Shown: piece after piece, positions 8,498 to 17,216 of the stretch
Layout: each line of letters starts with the position of its first letter
How positions within the stretch are numbered: position 1 is the stretch's first letter
Translations under genes and position numbers: made by a program
Origin: Promethearchaeota archaeon
Lineage (GTDB): Archaea > Asgardarchaeota > Lokiarchaeia > Sigyniarchaeales > SOKP01
Direction of reading: 5' to 3'
Length of the DNA stretch: 39,821 nucleotides
NCBI GenBank assembly: GCA_019058015.1
Contig: JAHLWH010000279.1
Location: 1 to 39,821, forward strand
The notes under the pieces: generated by a model
What the model saw: the letters and a program-made list of their open reading frames with translations, nothing else
Database searches by the model: none
Told to the model about the DNA's origin: nothing

Positions 8498-9673
8498 TTA
8501 AATTTTCTCTTTTTTAGAGAAATAGCTTAATTTGGCTAATTCATAAATCTCCTTCAAAGAGACATTATTTTCTTGTGCCAATTTTTTACAGTCTTCATAT
8601 TCAGGAGATACTAATTTTATTTTATCTTTTGTTTTTCCAATTTTAATGGTTATTTCACCATATTTTGTTTCCACTTTTTCCATCTCAACAAATAATTTTT
8701 TTCTATTAGTTTTATAAATTCTTAAACCAAAAGTAGTGGTTTCATTAAAGATAATATCGGTAAGTTGATCTGTAATTTCCAATGGCGAAATTATACTGAG
8801 TTTTATACCAGGTCTATTTTTTTTCATTTGAATATTTGTAAGATAGACATCTAAAGCTCCATTTTTTAATAGTTTTTCAAAAACAACTTCATAATGTTCT
8901 GGATTCATATCATCAATATTGATTTCAATTACATTCACAGTATCTGTGTCATATTTCTCTAAAGACTCACCAATAAAAATTCTTAATAAATTTGGGTGAT
9001 CAAAATCGGATTTACCCGCTCCATATCCGATCTTTTCGATTTGCATTAATGGCATTTCACCAAAACTTTCAGTTAAAGATGAAATTATTGCTGCTCCAGT
9101 TGGGGTAACTAATTCCCCCTCAACTTTAGTAGAATATATTGGAATTCCTTTTAATAATTCACTCGTTGCTGGTGCTGGGATTGGTAATTTTCCATGTGCC
9201 GATTTAACAAAACCTCTCCCTACAGGAATACTAGAACTATATATTTTTTTAATGTTGAGTTTATCAAGACCAATAACGGCTCCTATAATATCCAAAATGG
9301 AATCAATCGCCCCAATTTCATGAAAGTGGACATTATTAATGTCAATATTATGAATTTTTGACTCTGCTTTAGCTAGTTTTAGAAAAATATTTTTGCTTTT
9401 TTTCTTTATTTCTAGATTTAATTCGCTCTTATCGATTAAAGCATTAATTTCTTTTAAACTCCGATGTTTTTGCTTATCCTTTACAGTAATATTTACTTTT
9501 ATACAAGAAATATCATTTTTTTTAGTTTTTATAACATTTATTTCATAGCCAGAGATATTAATTTTTTTAAATTCGTTTTTTAAATATTCAATATCCAATC
9601 CCAAATCAATTAAGGACCCGAGTATCATATCGCCACTGATGCCTGAGAAACAATCAAAATATGCAATTTCCAT
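8498..9673 (-). CDS. larC: Nickel-pincer cofactor nickel insertase LarC
   Basis: LarC (DUF111) is a CTP-dependent nickel chelatase that inserts Ni into pyridinium-3,5-bisthiocarboxylic acid mononucleotide, the last step in making the nickel-pincer nucleotide. The family N-terminus AYFDCFSGISGDMILGSL is intact, as are NNVHFHEIGAIDSILDI, PTPTGAAI-type VTPTGAAIISSL and IEINIDDMNPEHYE. The length (about 391 residues) is normal and not split into C1/C2. I start at ATG 9673, which has an AGGTGA site five bases upstream; the track's GTG at 9682 overlaps the larB stop. It is the last gene of a larE-larB-larC operon. Confidence 0.9.
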   Translation of the reverse strand: MEIAYFDCFSGISGDMILGSLIDLGLDIEYLKNEFKKINISGYEINVIKTKKNDISCIKVNITVKDKQKHRSLKEINALIDKSELNLEIKKKSKNIFLKLAKAESKIHNIDINNVHFHEIGAIDSILDIIGAVIGLDKLNIKKIYSSSIPVGRGFVKSAHGKLPIPAPATSELLKGIPIYSTKVEGELVTPTGAAIISSLTESFGEMPLMQIEKIGYGAGKSDFDHPNLLRIFIGESLEKYDTDTVNVIEINIDDMNPEHYEVVFEKLLKNGALDVYLTNIQMKKNRPGIKLSIISPLEITDQLTDIIFNETTTFGLRIYKTNRKKLFVEMEKVETKYGEITIKIGKTKDKIKLVSPEYEDCKKLAQENNVSLKEIYELAKLSYFSKKEKI

Positions 9674-9678
9674 TTGAT

Positions 9679-10407
9679 TCACCTATTTATTAAATTAGCA
9701 AAATAACCTGCACCAACACCGTTATCAATATTTACAACGGTGACTCCGAATGCACAAGAATTAAGCATTGTTAAAAGAGGACCAATTCCTTCGAAACTTG
9801 CACCATATCCTACACTTGTTGGAACAGCAATTATCGGTTTTGATGATAATCCACCCACAACACTTGGCAATGCTCCATCCATTCCGGCTATTACAATAAT
9901 TACGTTTGCCTCAAAAATTTTATCTTTAATATCAAATAAACGATGAATACCAGCTACACCTACATCATAAGATTTCTCCACCTTATTGCCCATAATTTCA
10001 GCTATAACAGCAGCTTCTTCTGCAATGGGTATATCCGACGTTCCCCCTGTTAAAATTAATATCTTTCCCTCCTTTAATTTTACTGGTTCCTTTTGAACAG
10101 CAATAATTCTAGCTTTTTCATAATATTCTGCTTCATTATAGACTTTTTTTATTGCATTAAAAATTTCTTTATTAGCTTTCGTTGCCAAAACCGTATGTTT
10201 AAACTTTATCATACTCTCAACTATTTTCATTATCTGTGGAATAGTTTTTCCCTGACAATAAAGAATTTCTGGAAAGCCCTTCCTGAGAGATCTATGAGTA
10301 TCTACTTTTGCAAATTCTAAATCTTCGTAAGGCAGAGTTTTCAATTTTTCTAAAACCTCTTCCAATGATATTTTTCCCTCCTTATAATCTTCCAATATCC
10401 TTTTCAA
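9679..10407 (-). CDS. larB: Pyridinium-3,5-biscarboxylate mononucleotide synthase LarB
   Basis: LarB carboxylates and hydrolyses nicotinic acid adenine dinucleotide to give the biscarboxylic precursor of the nickel-pincer cofactor. The C-terminal half is the PurE-like (AIR carboxylase) domain: LTGGTSDIPIAEEAAVIA, YDVGVAGIHRLF, VIAGMDGALPSVVGGL and PTSVGYGASFEG. The N-terminal half (about 110 residues) contains DTHRSLRKGFPEILYC, typical of LarB. The start is TTG, overlapping the larE stop by 4 bases (TTGA), which implies translational coupling. Length 242 is normal. Confidence 0.9.
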   Translation of the reverse strand: MKRILEDYKEGKISLEEVLEKLKTLPYEDLEFAKVDTHRSLRKGFPEILYCQGKTIPQIMKIVESMIKFKHTVLATKANKEIFNAIKKVYNEAEYYEKARIIAVQKEPVKLKEGKILILTGGTSDIPIAEEAAVIAEIMGNKVEKSYDVGVAGIHRLFDIKDKIFEANVIIVIAGMDGALPSVVGGLSSKPIIAVPTSVGYGASFEGIGPLLTMLNSCAFGVTVVNIDNGVGAGYFANLINR

Positions 10408-11213
10408 ATGTCTAAAACCTCATTTAGGCTCCCTGTTCTATATCCCTCTAAATCTAATGTTATATAAATGAATCCTAATTTTTTTAATTCTGCATTTATT
10501 TCATCTGAATGTTTTAACAATAATGGAATATCGTTTTTATTTATTTCAATTCTTGCTATTTCATTGTGATATCTTACACGAACTTGTTTAATATCAAGAT
10601 TTTTCAAAATTTCTTCTGCTTTTTCGATCATTTTTAATATCTTTTCAGTTATTTCAATACCATACGGAATCCTTGATGCTAAACATGCGAATGCTGGTTT
10701 ATTCCATGATTTTAAATTCATTTCTTTAGATAATGCTCTTATCTCTTTTTTTGTCAATTTAACATCTTTTAAAGGACTTATTATCCCAAGTTCTTCTAAA
10801 GCTTTTATACCAGGTCTATAATCATTCATATCATCAAAATTTGTTGCATCTAATACATATTTAATATTCTTTTTCTCAGCAATTTTCTTTATTAGGGAAA
10901 ATAATCCTTTTTTACAAAGATAACATCGATTAAGAGGGTTTTTCCGAAAATTTTCATTTTTTAATTCTTCAGATTTAAAAATAGTATGCCTAATACCATT
11001 TTGTTCAGTAAATATTTTTGCATCTTTTATTTCAAATTCTGGATAGGTTGGCGAGGTTGCTGTTACAGCTAAGATCTTATCTCCTAAAACATCTTTTGCG
11101 ACTTTAATAAGAAAAGTGCTATCAACTCCACCAGAGAAGGCAATAGCTACCTTTTCCATTTTCTTTAAAATCTGTTTTAAATTTTCCAGTTTATCCAAAG
11201 TTAATTGTTGCAT
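10404..11213 (-). CDS. larE: Sacrificial sulfur transferase LarE, three-cysteine type
   Basis: LarE converts the carboxylates of the LarB product to thiocarboxylates in an ATP-dependent reaction. The PP-loop VAIAFSGGVDSTFL lies at residues 22-35. The protein has exactly three cysteines: two in NRCYLCKKGLF and one in FACLASRIPYG. One class of LarE gives up the sulfur of a single Cys in the protein. Another holds a [4Fe-4S] cluster on three Cys that carries extra sulfide. The three-Cys pattern fits the cluster type; that is inference. It is the first gene of larEBC and is divergent from the sulfatase gene with about 74 bp between them. No larA-like enzyme is visible in the window, so the holo-enzyme is encoded elsewhere. 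Confidence 0.88.
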   Translation of the reverse strand: MQQLTLDKLENLKQILKKMEKVAIAFSGGVDSTFLIKVAKDVLGDKILAVTATSPTYPEFEIKDAKIFTEQNGIRHTIFKSEELKNENFRKNPLNRCYLCKKGLFSLIKKIAEKKNIKYVLDATNFDDMNDYRPGIKALEELGIISPLKDVKLTKKEIRALSKEMNLKSWNKPAFACLASRIPYGIEITEKILKMIEKAEEILKNLDIKQVRVRYHNEIARIEINKNDIPLLLKHSDEINAELKKLGFIYITLDLEGYRTGSLNEVLDI

Positions 11214-11287
11214 TCTTTTATCTAAGAATATATATCAATATTATAAAAAAATAAATTGCTTAAAATCAATAAATATTTAAGATAATT

Positions 11288-12730
11288 ATGGCATCTAAAA
11301 AAAACCCTAATATTTTAATATTTATACCGGATGAGATGCGTGCAGACTCTCTTGCATGTATGGGAAATCCAATAATTAAAACTCCTAATCTCGATAAGGT
11401 TGGTAAAGAGGGCGTAGTATTTACAAATTGTTTTGCTGTAAATCCAGTATGTGCACCATCTAGATGCTCTACTTTTACTGGACTTTATCCTCATTGTTCA
11501 GGACACCGTTCTCTATATTATCTTTTACAACCTCATGAAGAAAATTTACTGAAATTCCTAAAAAACTCCGGATATTATGTTCGAATGATTGGAAGGAATG
11601 ATTTGTTTTCCAAAAAAGCTTTTAAAACAAGTATATCTAAAAGAACTGGAGGTTTTTCGAAAGTTGACCTAAAAGCTTTTTTAGATTCACCTCCTATTGA
11701 AGACCGATTTAGAAAATCATTTTATTCAGGAAAAAGAGGAGAAAAACTTGTTAAAGATTTAGATTACAGTATTATTCAAGAAGCGCTTGAGTTTTTAGAT
11801 TCTAATCCGCCAGAACCTTTCTGTTTATTCCTTGCTTTAGCTTATCCACATCCTCCCTATTCTGTTGAGGAACCTTATTTTTCAATGTATGATAGACAGA
11901 AAATTCCTGCACCAATTCCACCCAAGTTGGATGATAAACCACACTTTATGAAAGAAATGCATGAGTCTTATAACTTAAACCTTTTATCAGAAGATAATAA
12001 AAAAGAAATAATTGCCACTTATTATGGGATGGTTTCGAGGGTGGACGACCAATTTGGGACAATTATTGAGAAATTCAAGGAAAAAAATTATTACAATCAC
12101 ACAGCAGTTTTTTTCTTTGGAGATCATGGCGACTATACAACTGACTATGGTTTAACAGAAAAATGGCCCACAGGTTTCCAAGATTGCCTGATAAAAGTTC
12201 CTTTAATTATAAAAATTCCTGGAATAAAACCAAATAATAATCCAATCAATAATTTAGTAGAAACAATAGATTTATTTCCAACTATGTTAGAAATTGCCAA
12301 TATAAAAATAAAATACACTCATTTTGGAAAATCTTTAATCCATCTAATTAAGGGAGAAAGTAATGAGCACCGCGATTCACTGTTTGCAGAAGGGGGCTAT
12401 TTACCTAGGGAACCCCAATGTTTTGAAGTGAAAATTAAATCACCAGAATTACCTCTAATTGGAATTTATTATGATAAAATTAGAATCTCCTATGATGACC
12501 CAAGCACAGTAAGCAGAGCTGCAATGATAAGAACCGAAGAATGGAAATATGTGGCTAGGATTGAAGGTAAAGAAGAATTATATAATATAAAATCAGATCC
12601 TAAAGAGCAAATTAATTTAATAGATGATCTCAATTTGAAAGAAATCAAGGCAAAATTGAAAGAGAGACTTTTAAGATGGTATATTAGTACAAGCGATAAC
12701 GCACCCATGAAAAAAGAAAGGGCTTTATAA
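11288..12730 (+). CDS. Sulfatase, cysteine (formylglycine) type
   Basis: A 480-residue alkaline-phosphatase-superfamily sulfatase. Metal ligands sit in ILIFIPDEMRADSL and FFFGDHGDYTTDYG. The formylglycine signature VCAPSRCSTFTG places the modifiable Cys at residue 55. SHGD-type and C-terminal segments (EELYNIKSDPKEQINLI) match arylsulfatase/choline-sulfatase relatives. There is no signal peptide, so it is probably cytosolic. It needs a formylglycine-generating enzyme or anaerobic sulfatase-maturing radical-SAM enzyme for activity, and neither is seen here. The exact sulfate ester (or phosphonate) substrate cannot be read from sequence. The ATG lies about 10 bases after an A+T-rich box (aataaatatttaag). 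Confidence 0.87.
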   Translation: MASKKNPNILIFIPDEMRADSLACMGNPIIKTPNLDKVGKEGVVFTNCFAVNPVCAPSRCSTFTGLYPHCSGHRSLYYLLQPHEENLLKFLKNSGYYVRMIGRNDLFSKKAFKTSISKRTGGFSKVDLKAFLDSPPIEDRFRKSFYSGKRGEKLVKDLDYSIIQEALEFLDSNPPEPFCLFLALAYPHPPYSVEEPYFSMYDRQKIPAPIPPKLDDKPHFMKEMHESYNLNLLSEDNKKEIIATYYGMVSRVDDQFGTIIEKFKEKNYYNHTAVFFFGDHGDYTTDYGLTEKWPTGFQDCLIKVPLIIKIPGIKPNNNPINNLVETIDLFPTMLEIANIKIKYTHFGKSLIHLIKGESNEHRDSLFAEGGYLPREPQCFEVKIKSPELPLIGIYYDKIRISYDDPSTVSRAAMIRTEEWKYVARIEGKEELYNIKSDPKEQINLIDDLNLKEIKAKLKERLLRWYISTSDNAPMKKERAL

Positions 12731-12811
12731 TTAATTTAATTAATAAGATTTTTCTTTTAATCACTATTAAAATTTTTTTATTTTTTTTATTTAATATTTT
12801 TTATTCATTTC

Positions 12812-13228
12812 TTATTCAATCTCATAAGATTCAACTGGAACTTTAAACATTATAAAATGCTTAGGATTTCGAGTAATTATTTTTTTCGCCTTAATTACTT
12901 CTGCTGATACTCCAATGATACAATCACCAACATCTAAAGTAATCCCTTTAGCCCGTAATTGTCCTTTTATGACTCCTGATTGTTCTAAAATTTTTAGATT
13001 TATTGGTATTATTTCATAATCATTGAGTATTTTTGTATATTGTTGTTTAAATTTTTTATAGATGGTAATTCCCTTTTTTTCTTTAGTGTATCCAAGACCA
13101 TCATATATCTCTTCAACTGTAATAGCAGAGATACATAATTTTTCTTCTATGTTTTTCTTTAGGCATTTCCTAACTCCTGAATAACCTCTCCAAAGATCTA
13201 TAATCACTGTTGTATCTAAAATTATCAT
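12812..13228 (-). CDS. vapC: PIN-domain toxin VapC
   Basis: A 138-residue PIN-domain ribonuclease, the toxin of a type II toxin-antitoxin pair. Acidic active-site residues are seen in MIILDTTVIID (D5), AITVEEIYDGLG (Glu) and TLDVGDCIIGVSA (Asp); the ending ITRNPKHF is typical. It overlaps the antitoxin gene by 4 bp (ATGA), so the antitoxin is made first. Targets of related toxins are tRNA or rRNA. The site residues look complete, so it may be active. Confidence 0.88.
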   Translation of the reverse strand: MIILDTTVIIDLWRGYSGVRKCLKKNIEEKLCISAITVEEIYDGLGYTKEKKGITIYKKFKQQYTKILNDYEIIPINLKILEQSGVIKGQLRAKGITLDVGDCIIGVSAEVIKAKKIITRNPKHFIMFKVPVESYEIE

Positions 13229-13485
13229 TCTTCATTACCCCACAGCTCTGAGAATCTTTTAGATGCTCTAGCTGCGTCTAATTTCTTAGCTTCTAAAACT
13301 GCATTTTCAAAATCATCTAGCATATCTTTTGGTAAATCTTTTGCTATTCCAAAATGTTTTAATGGATCTTTCTTTCGCCCTTTAATTAAACGCTCAATTA
13401 ACTCGGAAAAACTTTCATTTGGATTTTTCAATCGCTTTAAGTCGTTATAAATATCCTCTCGAAGAGAAATCATTTTTGACGTCAT
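13225..13485 (-). CDS. vapB: VapB antitoxin (DUF217/UPF0330 type)
   Basis: An 86-residue protein whose N-terminus MISLREDIYNDLKRLKNPNE followed by SFSELIERLIKG is the ribbon-helix-helix-like archaeal VapB motif. The C-terminal part (about residues 45-86) should wrap the toxin. It precedes vapC in the same operon. An A+T-rich stretch (tatttatatatatatttata) directly upstream is the probable promoter, and the complex would autoregulate it. Confidence 0.85.
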   Translation of the reverse strand: MTSKMISLREDIYNDLKRLKNPNESFSELIERLIKGRKKDPLKHFGIAKDLPKDMLDDFENAVLEAKKLDAARASKRFSELWGNEE

Positions 13486-13670
13486 ATTACATTCCTCATA
13501 CTTAATATAGATATTTATATATATATTTATAGCTTTATAAAAAATCTTTAATTTTTAAAACTTTTGTTTCATTTCTTATTCTGAAAATTCTTAAATATAT
13601 CTTTTATCAATTTTTAATCCATTCCTGAATATTAATAGAGTTTTTTCTTTTACCAGATTAAATATTGTAA

Positions 13671-14342
13671 TTATTTATTATTTGATTTTTTAGTAAAGTT
13701 TAGTTGATAAGAAAAAAAATTTCCAAATTTTTCTTTTATCTCAAATCCTGATTCTTCTGCCCAGCGAATTTCGGTCTTTCTTCGGGGATAATCCGGATCT
13801 GGAAGGATTTCACAGAGAGATACTAATCCATCGGGTTTTAGTATTCTATTACAGTCGCGTAGAACTCTAATTGGATCAGGAATTTCGGGTAAACATGTAT
13901 TGGCAAAAACCCTATCAATACTTTTATCTTCAAAGGGAAAGTTATAGGCATCTCCAACTATCGGAATAATGTTAGAGATTTCTTCCTTTTCAATTCGTTT
14001 TTTTAAAGATTCTATTACGGATTCTTGGATATCAAGGGCGTATACTTTTCCATTGGGTATAACTTTCTTTGCTACCGCTTTGGTATAAGATCCCTTACCT
14101 GGACCAATCTCAACGACTATCATTCCAGCTTCAAGATGCATTCGCTCAGCAATTACTTTAGGTTTTTGTATGAATCTCCGCCAAGGATTATCAATTAAAC
14201 GGGTTGCAAATGCTGGAATTGGAAATTTATGATATCTACGAATAATTCTTAAAATTATCATCACAAAAACGAAAAATATTAAAAAAATAATCATAGTAAC
14301 CAAGAAAATCCATTTAAATAAAAGCCACAAATCAATCATCAT
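13671..14342 (-). CDS. Membrane-anchored class I SAM methyltransferase
   Basis: One N-terminal membrane helix (WIFLVTMIIFLIFFVFVMIIL) is followed by a UbiE/methyltransf-11 domain: motif I VVEIGPGKGSYTKAV, the acidic residue in VYALDIQESV, and IVGDAYNFPFEDKSIDRVFA. The sequence FIQKPKVIAERMHLEAGM before motif I is common in small archaeal methyltransferases. The substrate is unknown; a lipid or quinone-like acceptor would fit the anchor. I use the ATG at 14342, because GGTGA lies just upstream; the track's TTG is four codons earlier. It is divergent from the glcD-like gene. Confidence 0.78.
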   Translation of the reverse strand: MMIDLWLLFKWIFLVTMIIFLIFFVFVMIILRIIRRYHKFPIPAFATRLIDNPWRRFIQKPKVIAERMHLEAGMIVVEIGPGKGSYTKAVAKKVIPNGKVYALDIQESVIESLKKRIEKEEISNIIPIVGDAYNFPFEDKSIDRVFANTCLPEIPDPIRVLRDCNRILKPDGLVSLCEILPDPDYPRRKTEIRWAEESGFEIKEKFGNFFSYQLNFTKKSNNK

Positions 14343-14491
14343 ATTCTTCACCAACCCAGATGATGCCTATTAATTTAAAAGTTTCATATTTATTTTTATT
14401 TTTTCAATTTCAAACTATTTATCGAATCTAAAAAAATATATTTATTTAAGTTAAAACAAAGAATCTTCTATTAATAATAGAGTTGATATAA

Positions 14492-15535
14492 ATGAATACC
14501 GATCAAATATTAAAAGATTTGCAAATCATTGTAGGTAGAGAATTTGCAACCAATAGCCCTGAAGATCTCTATATTTATTCCCAAGATCCTGGAGCTTCTT
14601 TACCTCGCCCCGTTGATTTTGTTGTAATGCCTAAAACAACCGAGGAAGTTCAAAAAATTGTAAAATTAGCTAACGAGGAAAAAATACCTTTGGTTCCCAT
14701 GGGCGGTGGACTGACGCTTAGTGGATTAATCATTCCAGTAAAGGGTGGTATTGTATTAGATATGAAGAGAATGGATCAAGTAATTGAAATAAATGAATTA
14801 AGCCGGTATGCCCTCATTGAACCTGGAGTTTCTACAGGACAATTGCTTGCATATTTAAATGAGCATCATCCTGATCTGCAACCTGCAATCCCTGACGCCC
14901 CTCCTTCTGCAACTATTGCTGGCAATGTATTAATTCATGGATCAGGCTATTTATCACAGAAATATGGAGACCACGGTGCAATAGTTAATGGATTGGAAGT
15001 TGTTTTGGCAAGTGGTGAAGTGGTTAAACTTGGATCTTGTGCAGTTTCCGATTATTGGTTTGCAAGAGGACCCATCCCTGATTTAGTAGGATTATTTCTA
15101 AGTTCATTTGGAACTATGGGAATCGTAACAAAACTTTCGGTTCAAATATTTCCAAAACCGAAATTTAGGGAAATCGTGTTTGGATTGATGAAAGATGAAG
15201 AAAATATTCCAAATCTTCTATTAGAAATTACAACTAAGGAGTTCATTGAAGATGTAATCCTTGGTAAACAAGACAAGCCCGAGTGGATGAAAGGATATAT
15301 CTTTTTTATGGTCTATATTACGGGAGATAGTCAAGAAGATATTGATGCTAAAATAAAGATACTAAAAAAAATATATCGTAAAAATGGAGCGAGATATATG
15401 AAGGCAACTCAAAAAATGATAGATCTTTATATAGAAAAGCCAATATTTGCATCAGGGGCTGCAGATTTCCGAAAAGGAGGTGGTTTTGAATATGTTGGTG
15501 CTAACATGCCATTAGAAAAAATTCCTGAAGCATAG
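14492..15535 (+). CDS. FAD-linked 2-hydroxyacid oxidase, GlcD-like, N-terminal part up to in-frame TAG
   Basis: Flavoprotein subunit of the D-lactate dehydrogenase/glycolate oxidase group. The PCMH-type FAD domain is at residues 25-205 (VPLVPMGGGLTLSGLI, ALIEPGVSTGQLLAYL, ATIAGNVLIHGSGYLSQKYG), followed by the start of the substrate/FAD C-terminal domain. The reading frame stops at a TAG (15533-15535) in PLEKIPEA*RRGAEISRKYG, yet it continues in the same frame with obvious family sequence to 15868. Together it would be 458 codons, the usual GlcD length. The codon was probably a tyrosine (TAT/TAC). It is followed directly by the Fe-S subunit gene. Either this is a nonsense mutation or sequencing error, or the TAG is read through. 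Confidence 0.82.
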   Translation: MNTDQILKDLQIIVGREFATNSPEDLYIYSQDPGASLPRPVDFVVMPKTTEEVQKIVKLANEEKIPLVPMGGGLTLSGLIIPVKGGIVLDMKRMDQVIEINELSRYALIEPGVSTGQLLAYLNEHHPDLQPAIPDAPPSATIAGNVLIHGSGYLSQKYGDHGAIVNGLEVVLASGEVVKLGSCAVSDYWFARGPIPDLVGLFLSSFGTMGIVTKLSVQIFPKPKFREIVFGLMKDEENIPNLLLEITTKEFIEDVILGKQDKPEWMKGYIFFMVYITGDSQEDIDAKIKILKKIYRKNGARYMKATQKMIDLYIEKPIFASGAADFRKGGGFEYVGANMPLEKIPEA

Positions 15536-15868
15536 CGTAGAGGGGCTGAAATTTCAAGAAAATATGGGATACCTCCTACATTAGGTTCTAGACTTATTGG
15601 ACAGACTCATAATATCGTAATGTTCTTTTCTTATTCTTTCAATAGAGCTGATCCAGACGACATGCAGAATGCAAGAAATGCACTTGAAGAAACAAATCAT
15701 TTAGCATTAGAGCTTGGTGGCATTCCTTGGAAAGGTGAATTGAGTGCACAGAAACTAACTCTTCAAAAAATGGATCCCAATTATAAAAAAATGTTTTTTA
15801 ATATTCGCCAGATGTTAGATCCAAATGATATTATGAATCCAGGAAATTGGAGTGAGGAGGAGAATTAA
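15536..15868 (+). CDS. GlcD-like oxidase, C-terminal part after the TAG
   Basis: In-frame continuation of the same gene. The ORF track reports only 15620-15868, from an internal ATG, but the frame is open from 15536. It contains ISRKYGIPPTLGSRLIGQTH, VMFFSYSFNRADPDD, and the typical GlcD C-terminus ending PNDIMNPGNW. The stop codon TAA at 15866 is one base before the ATG of the next gene. There is no independent start with a ribosome site, so this piece is unlikely to be a separate gene. If the TAG is a true stop, the last 110 residues of the FAD enzyme are lost and the protein should be inactive. Confidence 0.75.
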   Translation, partial: RRGAEISRKYGIPPTLGSRLIGQTHNIVMFFSYSFNRADPDDMQNARNALEETNHLALELGGIPWKGELSAQKLTLQKMDPNYKKMFFNIRQMLDPNDIMNPGNWSEEEN

Positions 15869-15869
15869 A

Positions 15870-17036
15870 ATGGCTTTAGATGATGTTAAACATATAATAC
15901 ATAGATGTTTTAGGTGTGGATATTGTAAATTTACCCATTCTTATTCCGAATTTAATTGTCCCAGTTATAATAAGCATCGATTTGAGACATACAGCGCAGG
16001 TGGTCGGATTTGGCTCATTTTTGGTCTAATGAATAATGAACTTCAATGGAGTGATAATTTAGCTAATATTCTATATGCATGTAGTACGTGTGGAAATTGT
16101 GTGGAAAATTGCAGGTTTGTAAAATTCAATGAATTTTGGGTGGATATTATTGAAGCAGCCAGAGCCGAAGCGGTTAAAAACGGTTTTTGTCCTGAAAAGC
16201 AGAAAAATTTATTGGAACGCACTACGAACCCAGAAATGTTTAATCCTTACGCCGAACCAAATTCAGATAATGAAGAGTTAAAAAAGGAATATAATTTACC
16301 GGATAAAGCAGAATGGGTCTATTTTATTGGGTGCACATCAAATTATCGTCAAAAAAATTTAAGAGATTCTACTCTAAGATTTCTTAAAAAAGCAAAAATT
16401 GATTTTACCTTAATCGATGAATATTGTTGTTGCAGCCCAATTATAAGAACCGGACAAATTAGTCCCGTAAAGGATTTTATGAATTATAATGTTGGAAAAA
16501 TTAAAGAAGTAGGAGCTACTAAAGTAATTACTTCTTGTGCTGGGTGTTATCGAACATTAAAGAATGATTTTGAGAAATTTGGAGTCGAATACGATTTTAA
16601 ACTATATCATACAGCTGAATTAGTTAAACAACTTTTAGATGAAGGGAAATTAAAATTCAAATCAAATTATGATAAAACTGTAACTTATCATGATCCTTGC
16701 CATTTAGGTAGGCACTCTGGTATATATGAGATTCCTAGAGAAGTTTATAAGAAGATTCCGGGTATTAATTTTGTTGAAATGAAGAGAAACAGAGAAAACG
16801 CATATTGTTGCGGAGCAGGAGGAGGCGTTAAAATTGGATTTCCCGACTGGGCTGTAGAAATTTCGAAGGAAAGATTAGAAGAAGCTAAAGAAACGGGAGC
16901 TACAGTTGTGTCTTCAACTTGTCCATTTTGCAGAACGAATTTATCTGATGCAAATGATAAGTTCGATTTGGGTTTTGAAGTAATAGATTTAATAGAGATT
17001 CTGGATAAGTTAGATCTGGAAATAATTGAAACTTAA
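15870..17036 (+). CDS. Fe-S oxidoreductase with CCG domains, GlcF/HdrD-like
   Basis: Electron-transfer partner of the FAD oxidase. The N-terminus has two ferredoxin-like cysteine sets (CFRCGYC...NCPSY and CSTCGNCVENCRF). The C-terminal half has two CCG domains: EYCCCSPIIRTG with SCAGCYRTL, and YHDPCHLGRHSG with AYCCGAGGG and STCPFCRTN. This architecture occurs in GlcF, LutA/GlpC and HdrD. The start is ATG 15870, nine bases after GAGGAGG; the track's GTG at 15852 overlaps the glcD stop. The pair probably oxidises D-lactate or glycolate and passes electrons to a quinone, thiol or flavin carrier. The intact partner makes the TAG in the FAD gene more puzzling. Confidence 0.86.
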   Translation: MALDDVKHIIHRCFRCGYCKFTHSYSEFNCPSYNKHRFETYSAGGRIWLIFGLMNNELQWSDNLANILYACSTCGNCVENCRFVKFNEFWVDIIEAARAEAVKNGFCPEKQKNLLERTTNPEMFNPYAEPNSDNEELKKEYNLPDKAEWVYFIGCTSNYRQKNLRDSTLRFLKKAKIDFTLIDEYCCCSPIIRTGQISPVKDFMNYNVGKIKEVGATKVITSCAGCYRTLKNDFEKFGVEYDFKLYHTAELVKQLLDEGKLKFKSNYDKTVTYHDPCHLGRHSGIYEIPREVYKKIPGINFVEMKRNRENAYCCGAGGGVKIGFPDWAVEISKERLEEAKETGATVVSSTCPFCRTNLSDANDKFDLGFEVIDLIEILDKLDLEIIET

Positions 17037-17216
17037 GTAATTTTTTTTTGTTTTTTATTTAAACTTATTAAAAAATCTTAGTTTTATAGACTAATTCTTT
17101 ATTAACAATTTTTTTAAAATTATTTATCGGTACTTGACTAAATGATCATATATAACGAAACTTTATGAACATATGCTTAACTTATATTTAATCAATAGGC
17201 ATATTAACTGAAGTAT

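Noticed and set aside
15533-15535. Pyrrolysine or genome-wide TAG recoding
   Set aside because: Four intact genes in the window end in TAG followed by non-coding sequence, GlcD has no known Pyl residue, and the corrinoid operon here has no MttB/MtbB/MtmB gene.
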